Shown here: positions 43,392 through 49,706 of the stretch, one piece after another | How positions within the stretch are numbered: position 1 is the stretch's first letter | Layout: every line of letters begins with the position of its first letter | Origin: JAUSIF01 sp964620215 | Lineage (GTDB): Bacteria; Pseudomonadota; Alphaproteobacteria; Rhizobiales; Xanthobacteraceae | Reading direction: 5' to 3' | Assembly: GCA_964620215.1 (NCBI GenBank) | Contig: CAZUJE010000002.1 | Location: 1 to 64,000 of the forward strand | DNA length: 64,000 bases | Program-made: the position numbers and the translations under genes | Notes under the pieces: model-generated | What the model was told of the DNA's origin: nothing | The model's input: the letters and a program-made list of their open reading frames with translations, nothing else | Databases searched by the model: none

Positions 43392-44351
43392 ATGAGCGAC
43401 GAAATTGAATCTATTGGTTTCGTGAAGTACGAAGGCAAGCGTCTAGAAACAGGTTCATTTGATGCCAGAAAATCCGCCAAAGCACTCTTGGGGCTTGATG
43501 AGGCTCTTCGCCATTTCATGGCAGCACAGAGTCCTGAGCTTAGAGATGTTGATTTCGAGATTCCCGTGCGAATCGAAAAAGGCTCATGGGTAGCGTCTAT
43601 CCCGTCAGATGTCGGGACGTTGATACAGCTTGGCATGGGTATAGTTGCGACCGCATACTTTACAAATGCCGCAAAAAAGATGGCTGAAAGAGATTTCGAC
43701 GGTGTCGGATTCAAGGACGCTTTTCGGGTTTCACTGCAAGCAATCAAGTGGGTTGCAAGAATCGGAAAGCATCTTGGTAACTTGCTTCAACGTCGTTTCG
43801 AGAATGTGAAGTTCGCCGATGACAATACGCTCGTTGGCATTCCGAACGAGAAGGGAGAGTATTTATTCGTCCCCAAGCGCTATCTCGACTTATATGTTGG
43901 CTGTAGTCCAAAAATTCTGGACAAACTGGCATCGAACATTGACCCAACGATCGTTCTATCCGTTGGTGTGATCGAGGGAAATATAATTGATGCAGAAGTT
44001 ATCACCCAAGATGACAAAGCCATTTTTACGGATGATGAAGAGGAACTTACCGAGGAGGTTCTTTTTCCGGAGTTGGTTCACGGCGAAAGAGTTGTTCTCG
44101 AAGGCGAGGTTACGCGCGAGAACAAAACCTCCCATTCAATGGGTTTCAAGTATCAAGGGCACATACTTACCGCATATCCAGATACCGGCAACATTGTTCC
44201 ATTTAAGCAAATGCTCTTTGATCGCTGCCGTCTTGTTGGTGTCGTTGACAGAATCGATGAGAAAGGTCGCATCGGGGCGAAGAGACCCAAGCTGATTTTT
44301 AGCCACCTAGAACCAATCGAAGGGAAAAACGGTGACTTATTCAACCCATAA
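43392..44351 (+). CDS. Unknown protein in low-GC cassette
   Basis: 319-aa protein without a family I recognise and without a signal peptide. The N-terminal 70 residues (IGFVKYEGKRLETGSFDARKSAKALLGLDEALRHFM) and the following EKGSWVASIPSDVGTLIQLGMGIVATAYFTNAAKKMAERDFDG contain one hydrophobic helix. The layout resembles proteins often seen as cargo of mobile islands. An acidic middle (FTDDEEELTEEVLFPE, about 213-228) leads to a beta-rich C-terminus (VVLEGEVTRENKTSHSMGFKYQGHILTAYPDTG). The start has a weak ribosome site. It is followed 75 bases later by the coiled-coil membrane protein; a joint role is possible but unproven. Confidence 0.75.
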   Translation: MSDEIESIGFVKYEGKRLETGSFDARKSAKALLGLDEALRHFMAAQSPELRDVDFEIPVRIEKGSWVASIPSDVGTLIQLGMGIVATAYFTNAAKKMAERDFDGVGFKDAFRVSLQAIKWVARIGKHLGNLLQRRFENVKFADDNTLVGIPNEKGEYLFVPKRYLDLYVGCSPKILDKLASNIDPTIVLSVGVIEGNIIDAEVITQDDKAIFTDDEEELTEEVLFPELVHGERVVLEGEVTRENKTSHSMGFKYQGHILTAYPDTGNIVPFKQMLFDRCRLVGVVDRIDEKGRIGAKRPKLIFSHLEPIEGKNGDLFNP

Positions 44352-44426
44352 TCCTGCGGTCCACCGGATGTTGTGCGATGAGGCCGCGCAGCGCCCGTGA
44401 CCTCCACGTTACCTTAGGAGATTGCT

Positions 44427-45002
44427 ATGCTCTGTTTGCGGTTCTTAATAAGGTACCTCTTGGCATTTTCGTCTGCGTACTACCTCGGGAACACGGCACT
44501 TGCCGCTGATGATCAAATTAATCAGAAGCTGATAGATGCCCGAACTGAACTTCAGAAGATTCTTGATGACCCCAAGAACCCCAAGAGTCCGGCTAACGCC
44601 AAGTCCAGAGAGCAAGCAATACTTATTGGCCGTGTTGACAGTTTGTTAGATCAGGCGAGTTCGACGATCCAGAAACTTAAGTCCGAGCAGGATCAGGCAA
44701 AAAAACAACAAGCAGACCTAGAGTCGAAAATTTCGGCTGCGGCAATCGAGCGCGAGGAATTGAAGAAACAGCACGACGAGTTGAAGCAGATTCAATCACA
44801 GTTGGCCTCCGGTTTGGTCGGGGCGATAGTCACAGCAATCGTTGCAATCGCCGGAGCTTTCCTGACAGCCCTCAATTCAAAGCCAGAACGCGATCTGAAG
44901 CGCCTCACTGTCATTGAGAAGGCAAATGAACTGAAGAAATCTGGAGTTGCGGTTCCAGAAGATATCGTATCCCAATATGCTATATCTCAAACCTCAGCGT
45001 AG
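44427..45002 (+). CDS. Exported coiled-coil membrane protein in low-GC cassette
   Basis: 191-aa protein. An N-terminal signal peptide or anchor (LRFLIRYLLAFSSAYYLGNTALA) is followed by a long charged coiled coil (about 30-125, e.g. LDQASSTIQKLKSEQDQAKKQQADLESKISAAAIEREELKKQHDELKQ). A second transmembrane span follows (LVGAIVTAIVAIAGAFLTAL), then a short tail (SKPERDLKRLTVIEKANELKKSGV). With a cleaved signal, the coil is periplasmic and the tail cytoplasmic. AGGAG lies about 7 bases before the ATG. No family is recognised. It is the second gene of the low-GC pair. Confidence 0.75.
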   Translation: MLCLRFLIRYLLAFSSAYYLGNTALAADDQINQKLIDARTELQKILDDPKNPKSPANAKSREQAILIGRVDSLLDQASSTIQKLKSEQDQAKKQQADLESKISAAAIEREELKKQHDELKQIQSQLASGLVGAIVTAIVAIAGAFLTALNSKPERDLKRLTVIEKANELKKSGVAVPEDIVSQYAISQTSA

Positions 45003-45047
45003 TCTCGGCGTCGAAGTGCAACAAGCCTCAGGACCCGAAGGATTTTC

Positions 45048-45067
45048 CATGGCGTTGTAACGCCATG
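45048..45067. repeat. Perfect 9-bp inverted repeat
   Basis: CATGGCGTT-GT-AACGCCATG, followed by CCTTTTCC, 46 bases after the stop of the coiled-coil gene. It could be a weak terminator for the cassette or an operator for the lipase gene about 95 bases downstream. The two-base spacer makes a protein-binding site as likely as a hairpin. Confidence 0.45.
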
Positions 45068-45161
45068 CCTTTTCCTCAGTCCTAGCGTTTGGTTCGTGGG
45101 TGATGTAACCGCATTCTCATATCCGATATATGTCGTCGCAACCTGCCGGGGAGTAGCCACG

Positions 45162-45944
45162 ATGAAAATCCTGCTTGTCGTTCTGTTCGGTTTCTTCAGC
45201 AACCATGTTTTCGCCCAGGATGCCGATGCCTCCTTTGATCCGCCGACATTGAGCGCTGCGGTGGCGGCCCGGTATGCAATCTATGCGATGGTCAGTTCGA
45301 ATGCCTATCACAACCCCGACAGGAAGACGTTTGCGGTCGAAAAATTGGGATGGGTTCAGGTCGATGGCAACGGCAAGAAGACCGGTAGTCCCACAAGAAT
45401 CCGAAAGTCAGGACTTGCCTATGACATTTTCGAAAAGCAGGATTCGAACGAGGTGATCTTTGCCTTCCGGGGGACCGACAGCAAGGAGGACTACCTGACG
45501 GCAAACCTCGCCATTTGGCCGTTTTCGCTCCAATACACGCAGGCGAAAAAATACTTCGCGGCTTATCTGAAAAGTCATCCGGAGAAGAAGGTAACTGTCA
45601 CCGGGCACTCCCTCGGCGGCGGCTTGGCATTGAGCATGTCTGTCCGCTACGGCGTCGATGCGGTGGTCTTCGACTCCTCGCCGCGGATATTCGATGGCCT
45701 TGGCGACAAGCACCTGCCGGCGTCGCGTATCTTGGTCTACGAAGGCGGCGAGATACTGGCGGTCGCCAGAAAGGTCTGGCGCAAGATATTCGAAGCCGTC
45801 CCGCGCGAGAATATCTACAAGGCATCGTTCGATTTCGGGGGCGCCAACAGGCATCGGTCCGACCATCTTGCGCGCGGACTGCTCGAACTCGGCGCAACGG
45901 TCGACTCGACACTGGTGCCGGTGCTTGAGGCGATGGCGAAGTAG
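45162..45944 (+). CDS. Secreted class-3-type lipase
   Basis: 260 aa from the ATG at 45162, which follows CCGGGGAG and opens a signal peptide (MKILLVVLFGFFSNHVFAQ). In-frame codons upstream lack both. The lipase_3 pattern is complete: IFAFRGTDSKEDYLTANLAIWP (oxyanion region), VTVTGHSLGGGLALSMSVRYGVDAVVFDSS (Ser in GHSLGG, Asp in VFDSS or nearby) and a candidate His in RHRSDHLARGLLELG. It is predicted to be periplasmic or secreted and to cleave acyl esters. It lies between the low-GC cassette and the more typical betaproteobacterial genes, with intermediate GC. Confidence 0.87.
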   Translation: MKILLVVLFGFFSNHVFAQDADASFDPPTLSAAVAARYAIYAMVSSNAYHNPDRKTFAVEKLGWVQVDGNGKKTGSPTRIRKSGLAYDIFEKQDSNEVIFAFRGTDSKEDYLTANLAIWPFSLQYTQAKKYFAAYLKSHPEKKVTVTGHSLGGGLALSMSVRYGVDAVVFDSSPRIFDGLGDKHLPASRILVYEGGEILAVARKVWRKIFEAVPRENIYKASFDFGGANRHRSDHLARGLLELGATVDSTLVPVLEAMAK

Positions 45945-45986
45945 CGGGCGTCGTCGCCTCGGTTCCCTGATTGACAGGAGGGTGTG

Positions 45987-46778
45987 ATGGGCTTCCTCTC
46001 GCGGCTGTTGGGAAACGACGGCAAGGAGTTGCCGTTTCGCGACTTTTACTACATCGACGAGTTGCTGCTGCGGATGTACTTCACCCAGCTTCCCGAGCCG
46101 GATCAGGCCCGCTTCCGGGATCGCGCCTTCGCCGCCGGACTGAAGTTCGAGCTGGCGGCGGCGCCGAAGATAGGGGTCGAGCGCTATCGCCCCGAGCTGC
46201 CATACGACACCCGCGTGGCGCTCGCGCTGTTCATGGAAAAGGCGCTGGCGGACCGCCATGCGGTAGGCAGCCTGGGCGATCCGCGGGCGAAGTTCTGCGC
46301 CGGTACTTTCGCCGCGCTTCACGCCAACCTGGCCTTCCCGCAGGCACGGCCGATTTTCTGCGCCTATCCGGAGGAAGGCATTTCGGTCCAGCTCGATCGC
46401 CAGGGGAAATCGTTCCTGGTCCTGGGCGAAGGGGATTTCTGCTCCCGCGCGTGGCAGACCGAGCCGCAGCATCCCTTGGGCGAATCGGTGTTTTCGCGCT
46501 TGCTCGACTTGTTCGGGAATGTGGTCGCGGAAAAGGCCAACGACGTGGCCGACGCGGGACGGCCCATGTCGTTCGATGTCCGGCCGGGCGGCGGGGACGA
46601 TTATCTCGACAAGCTTCTGTACCTGCTCGAAACGGAGTACCGGCCAATGCTGCGGCGGGATGTCTTCCACGGCATGTTCGTTTTGCGGCAGCCGCTGCAA
46701 ACCCGGCGCGGTTCGCTTGCCGTGCTCTATCCGTTGTTCATCGCGCGCGTGGCGGGGGAGGCGGCGCCGGGCGAATAG
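45987..46778 (+). CDS. Unknown protein
   Basis: 263-aa protein. The ATG at 45987 follows AGGAGGGTGTG; a GTG one codon earlier is also possible. No signal peptide or transmembrane span is evident. It begins MGFLSRLLGNDGKELPFRDFYYIDELLLRMYFTQLPEPDQARFRDRAFAAGLKFELAAAPKIGVERYRPELPYDTRVALALFMEKAL and has a cysteine-containing middle (AKFCAGTFAALHANLAFPQARPIFCAYPEEG). The length and composition fit a resident betaproteobacterial gene. No family is recognised and no function is proposed. Confidence 0.75.
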   Translation: MGFLSRLLGNDGKELPFRDFYYIDELLLRMYFTQLPEPDQARFRDRAFAAGLKFELAAAPKIGVERYRPELPYDTRVALALFMEKALADRHAVGSLGDPRAKFCAGTFAALHANLAFPQARPIFCAYPEEGISVQLDRQGKSFLVLGEGDFCSRAWQTEPQHPLGESVFSRLLDLFGNVVAEKANDVADAGRPMSFDVRPGGGDDYLDKLLYLLETEYRPMLRRDVFHGMFVLRQPLQTRRGSLAVLYPLFIARVAGEAAPGE

Positions 46779-46884
46779 CCGCCTGCGGCCATCTTCGCGG
46801 CGGGCCTTGGCCGAGTTGCGCTCCACCTGCCGGCTTCGCCGCGCTTCGGCTTAAACTCCAGCTTCCCCATCGAAGGAGTCCCCC

Positions 46885-47439
46885 ATGAAACGCACCCTGC
46901 TCACCGCCGCCCTGATATTCGCAGCCACGCTGGCCCAGGCCGGCGGCTTCACGCTCGCCAGCCCGGAGATCAAGGCCGGCGGCATGATCGCCAAAAGTTT
47001 CGAGTTCAACGGCTTCGGCTGCGCCGGCGACAACAAGTCGCCGCTGCTGAAGTGGAGCGGGGCGCCGGCAGGCACCAAGAGCTTCGCCGTGACGGTGTAC
47101 GACCCGGATGCGCCGACCGGCTCCGGCTGGTGGCACTGGATGGTCATCAATATTTCGGCCGACACGGGCGAACTCGCCGCCGGCGCCGGCGCGGCGAACA
47201 GCACGACGCTGCCGAAGGGCGCGGTGCAGAACCGCATCGACTACGGCGTAAATGCCTGGGGCGGCGTCTGCCCGCCGCCGGGCGACAAGCCGCACCGCTA
47301 CATTTTCACGGTGCATGCGCTGAAGGTGGACAAGCTCGACGTGCCGGCCGACGCCACCGCGGCGCTGACCGGCTTCATGATCAACGCCAACGCGCTCGGC
47401 AAGGCCAGCTTCACGGCGAAGTACGGGCGGGCGAAATAG
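46885..47439 (+). CDS. YbhB/YbcL-type PEBP family protein, exported
   Basis: 184-aa phosphatidylethanolamine-binding-protein homologue with a signal peptide (MKRTLLTAALIFAATLAQAGG). Family signatures are FEFNGFGCAGDNKSPLLKWSGAPAGTKSFAVTVYDPDAPTGSGWWHWMVINI (the ligand-site DPDAP and WWHW blocks) and GVCPPPGDKPHRYIFTVHAL. GAAGGAG precedes the ATG. Bacterial PEBPs have no settled function; ligand binding is presumed. It lies 31 bases before the ydjM-like gene. Confidence 0.92.
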   Translation: MKRTLLTAALIFAATLAQAGGFTLASPEIKAGGMIAKSFEFNGFGCAGDNKSPLLKWSGAPAGTKSFAVTVYDPDAPTGSGWWHWMVINISADTGELAAGAGAANSTTLPKGAVQNRIDYGVNAWGGVCPPPGDKPHRYIFTVHALKVDKLDVPADATAALTGFMINANALGKASFTAKYGRAK

Positions 47440-47470
47440 GCGCCGTCGGACGCGGCGCGGCGGCGCGGCC

Positions 47471-48499
47471 ATGGACCCGCTGACCCACGCACTGCTCGGC
47501 GCCACGGCGGCGCAGGCGGCGCTGGGGCCGCGGCTCGGACGGCGCGCCTGGCTGGTCGGGGCGCTCGGCGGCGTGCTGCCGGATGCCGATATCCTGATCG
47601 GCAGCGCGACCGATCCGCTGCTGGCGATCGAGTACCACCGCCACTTCACGCACGCCTTCGCCTTCATTCCCGTCGGCGGCCTGGTCACGGCGGCGCCGTG
47701 GCTGGCGCGCTCCCCGCGTGCCGACCGCGGCGCGCTGTTCGCAGCCGCTTGCGTCGGCTACGGCACGCACGGCCTGCTCGACGCCTGCACGAATTACGGC
47801 ACGCACCTGCTGTGGCCGTTTTCGCCGCTGCGCGTCGCCTGGCACTGGATGACCACGGTCGGGCCGTTGCTGACGCTGGCGCTGCTGATCGGGCTGGTGT
47901 TCGCCGTGCGCGGCCGGTCGCGCCTGCCGGCGGCGTTGGCGCTGGCGTTCGGGCTCGCCTATGTGGGGGCGGCGGCACTGCAACGCGAGCGCGCGCTCGA
48001 CGTGCAGGCGCAGGTGGCGGCGGCGCGCGGCCACGCGGTCGCGCGCGCCGAGATGTTTCCGACGGTGGGCAATCCCTTCGTTTGGCGCTCCGTTTACCAG
48101 TCGGGCCAGACGCTGCATACCGACCGCGTGCGCATGATCGGCGCCGATGCGCTGCGCTGGAAGTCCGGCGGCGCGGTGGCGCTGGTCGCGTCGGCCGACC
48201 TGGCGCCCGCGGCGCAGGCGGATGAGCGGGTGCTTCGCGACTTCGCGCGCTTTGCCGTGTTTTCGGGCGGCTGGGTGGCGCGCGCCGGCGACGATCCGGA
48301 GGTGATCGGCGATGCGCGCTATTCGCTGCGCACCGATGCCTTCGTGCCGATCTGGGGCGTGCGCTTCCGGCCGGGCGATGCGCGGCCGACCGAATGGGCG
48401 GACCGCACGGCAAGGAATCGCATCCCGGTGGCTGACCTGTGGCGGGAGATCGCCGGCCGCATGCCGGGCTATGCGGCGATCCCGCTGGGCGCTCAGTAG
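47471..48499 (+). CDS. YdjM-like membrane-bound metal-dependent hydrolase
   Basis: 342-aa multi-spanning protein. The N-terminus MDPLTHALLGATAAQAALG with GGVLPDADIL and EYHRHFTHAF gives the conserved His/Asp set of the YdjM/DUF457 family, annotated as membrane-bound metal-dependent hydrolases. GTHGLLDACTNYGTHLLWPFSPLRVAWHW adds further His and Asp. After four to six membrane spans a soluble C-terminal part (about 165-340) follows. Its last 12 bases lie within the left copy of the 36-bp direct repeat that flanks the toxin-antitoxin cassette. Activity has not been shown for the family. Confidence 0.86.
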   Translation: MDPLTHALLGATAAQAALGPRLGRRAWLVGALGGVLPDADILIGSATDPLLAIEYHRHFTHAFAFIPVGGLVTAAPWLARSPRADRGALFAAACVGYGTHGLLDACTNYGTHLLWPFSPLRVAWHWMTTVGPLLTLALLIGLVFAVRGRSRLPAALALAFGLAYVGAAALQRERALDVQAQVAAARGHAVARAEMFPTVGNPFVWRSVYQSGQTLHTDRVRMIGADALRWKSGGAVALVASADLAPAAQADERVLRDFARFAVFSGGWVARAGDDPEVIGDARYSLRTDAFVPIWGVRFRPGDARPTEWADRTARNRIPVADLWREIAGRMPGYAAIPLGAQ

Positions 48500-48523
48500 G
48501 CCGAGCCGGCGTTTTCGAGGTGG
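48488..48523. repeat. 36-bp direct repeat, left copy (flanks toxin-antitoxin cassette)
   Basis: Identical to 49190-49225 over 36 bases. It covers the last codons and stop of the ydjM-like gene (GGCGCTCAGTAG) and continues into GCCGAGCCGGCG and TTTTCGAGGTGG. On the minus strand it encodes the last residues (HLENAGSAY) of the small acidic protein whose intact copy ends at 49195. The insert between the two copies is 666 bp. Confidence 0.95.
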
Positions 48524-48537
48524 ACGGCGCATGGTAA

Positions 48538-48568
48538 TTGACAATGTGTAGCCGCCGGGCTACATTGT
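48538..48568 (+). promoter_or_regulatory. Promoter and overlapping operator of the toxin-antitoxin pair
   Basis: A consensus -35 TTGACA (48538-48543) and a -10 TACATT (48561-48566) are 17 bases apart. An inverted repeat ACAATGTGTAGC (48541-48552) / GCTACATTGT (48559-48568), with a two-base bulge, overlaps both elements. It is a likely binding site for antitoxin autorepression. The toxin ATG at 48572 is only 5 bases after the -10, so the transcript is probably leaderless. Confidence 0.7.
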
Positions 48569-48571
48569 TTT

Positions 48572-48877
48572 ATGTTTGAAATTCGCAAAACAGACCTTTT
48601 CGCGCAATGGATGGATGCCTTGCGCGACCTCCAGGCGAGAGCGCGTGTCCAAGCAAGGATCGAACGGCTCGCTGCTGGAAACCCTGGAGACGCCGAGCCG
48701 GTTGGCGAAGGTGTTTCGGAGTTGCGGATCAACTACGGTCCCGGTTACCGGGTGTATTTCAAGCAGCGAGGACGTGAGTTGATCATCCTGCTGGCCGGTG
48801 GGGACAAGACTACCCAGGCCAGGGACATCAAGGCGGCATTGCGCCTCGCACGTAATCTTTCGGAGCAGCAACCATGA
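48572..48877 (+). CDS. Type II toxin, RelE/ParE superfamily (HI1419-type killer protein)
   Basis: 101-aa basic protein with the addiction-module killer pattern MFEIRKTDLFAQWMDALRDLQARARVQARIERLAAGNPGDAEPVGEGVSELRINYGPGYRVYFKQRGRELIILLAGGDKTTQARDIKAALRLAR. It fits the HI1419 group related to RelE/HigB, which usually act as ribosome-dependent mRNA nucleases. The toxin gene precedes the antitoxin and overlaps it by four bases (ATGA), the HI1419/HI1420 order. No Shine-Dalgarno is present; see the promoter entry. It lies between two copies of a 36-bp direct repeat. Confidence 0.92.
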   Translation: MFEIRKTDLFAQWMDALRDLQARARVQARIERLAAGNPGDAEPVGEGVSELRINYGPGYRVYFKQRGRELIILLAGGDKTTQARDIKAALRLARNLSEQQP

Positions 48878-49173
48878 CCAAGACCGTTACCACTCGCTAT
48901 GACGTCGCCGAACACCTCAGAACCCCTGAGGAAATGGCCGCTTATCTTGAAGCCTGCCTCGAAGAAGCCGACGGGGATGCTGCATTCATTGCCAAGGCGC
49001 TTGGCGATATTGCTCGCGCCAAGGGGATGTCACAGGTCGCGCGCGATGCCGGACTGTCTCGCGAAAGTCTTTACAAGGCGCTTTCCGGCGACCGTAGCCC
49101 GGGTTTCGACACCATCCTTAAAGTCATCGGTGCGCTCGGATTGAAGCTGCATGCCGAAGCGGGCAACGGCTGA
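48874..49173 (+). CDS. Type II antitoxin, HTH DNA-binding (HI1420-type antidote)
   Basis: 99-aa protein. The N-terminal part (TTRYDVAEHLRTPEEMAAYLEACLEEADGDAAFIAKALGDIARAKGM) matches the addiction-module antidote family. The C-terminal half is a helix-turn-helix (SQVARDAGLSRESLYKALSGDRSPGFDTILKVIGALGLKL). It neutralises the toxin encoded just upstream and probably represses the pair through the palindrome before the toxin gene. It overlaps the toxin gene by four bases. Confidence 0.93.
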   Translation: MTKTVTTRYDVAEHLRTPEEMAAYLEACLEEADGDAAFIAKALGDIARAKGMSQVARDAGLSRESLYKALSGDRSPGFDTILKVIGALGLKLHAEAGNG

Positions 49174-49189
49174 CGCGAAGCGGGGCGCC

Positions 49190-49225
49190 GGCGCTCAGTA
49201 GGCCGAGCCGGCGTTTTCGAGGTGG
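49190..49225. repeat. 36-bp direct repeat, right copy
   Basis: Identical to 48488-48523. It contains the stop and last ten codons of the minus-strand acidic protein gene (49195-49605) plus five bases beyond its stop codon. Together the copies mark the limits of the toxin-antitoxin insertion; either copy could be the ancestral one. Confidence 0.95.
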
Positions 49226-49605
49226 CGGTAGAGGTCGTCGACGACCATGCCGGGATAGCGCGCCCAGTAGCTGGCGTAGTCCCAGATGTCACCGTCCTCG
49301 TCGACGCTGAATTCGGCCCAGCTGACTTCGGGGTGGTTCTCGAAGAAGGCGCGCAGCGAGACGGCGGCTTCTTCCATGTCGAAGCTGCCGTCGTAGTCGG
49401 GGTCGTCTTCGGCGACTGAGAATCCGGCCATGAGTTCGACGACTTCGTCGAGGTGGTCGACCAGCAGGCCGACTTCGACGCCGGGGTCGCTGACGCCGAA
49501 GGTGGCGATCAGGTGCTTGCAGCTCTGGTTCACGGCGCCGCAGAAGGGGCACTCCGCTTCCGGCAGTTCCGAATCCGGTTCGTTGTCGTCGATGTCGTTT
49601 TCCAT
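49195..49605 (-). CDS. Small acidic protein with CxxC...CxH zinc-like motif
   Basis: 136-aa, strongly acidic protein of unknown function. Near the N-terminus ECPFCGAVNQSCKHLIATFG has C-x2-C and C-x-H spacing typical of a small zinc site. The rest (VDHLDEVVELMAGFSVAEDDPDYDGSFDMEEAAVSLRAFFENHPEVSWAEFSVDEDGDIWDYASYWARYPGMVVDDLYRHLENAGSAY) is rich in Asp, Glu and aromatics. It has no signal peptide. Its 3' end is duplicated at 48488-48523 around the toxin-antitoxin insertion. No family is recognised. Confidence 0.75.
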   Translation of the reverse strand: MENDIDDNEPDSELPEAECPFCGAVNQSCKHLIATFGVSDPGVEVGLLVDHLDEVVELMAGFSVAEDDPDYDGSFDMEEAAVSLRAFFENHPEVSWAEFSVDEDGDIWDYASYWARYPGMVVDDLYRHLENAGSAY

Positions 49606-49706
49606 GGGGGGCGCGCGGCGGTTTCGAGCGGCCCATTGTGCCGCAAAGGCCCGCCGTTGTATTCAGCGGAATAGAATGGCCGCTGCACACAGGGGAGCGG
49701 TCGCAC

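Larger units (their letters stand above)
43315..45070. mobile_element. AT-richer inserted cassette (genomic island fragment)
   Basis: Between GC-saturated glcE and the genes after about 45.1 kb lies a stretch of visibly lower GC (roughly 45-50% by eye against about 65-70% around it). It carries two genes without recognisable relatives. Codon use (AAA, ATT, GAA, TTT) differs from all betaproteobacterial neighbours. No integrase, transposase or clear terminal repeats were found, so borders are set by composition only. A perfect inverted repeat at 45048-45067 marks the right side. Confidence 0.6.

Noticed and set aside
48874..49173. The antitoxin as a stand-alone transcription regulator
   Set aside because: The four-base overlap with the toxin gene and the HI1420-type N-terminus identify it as the antitoxin.
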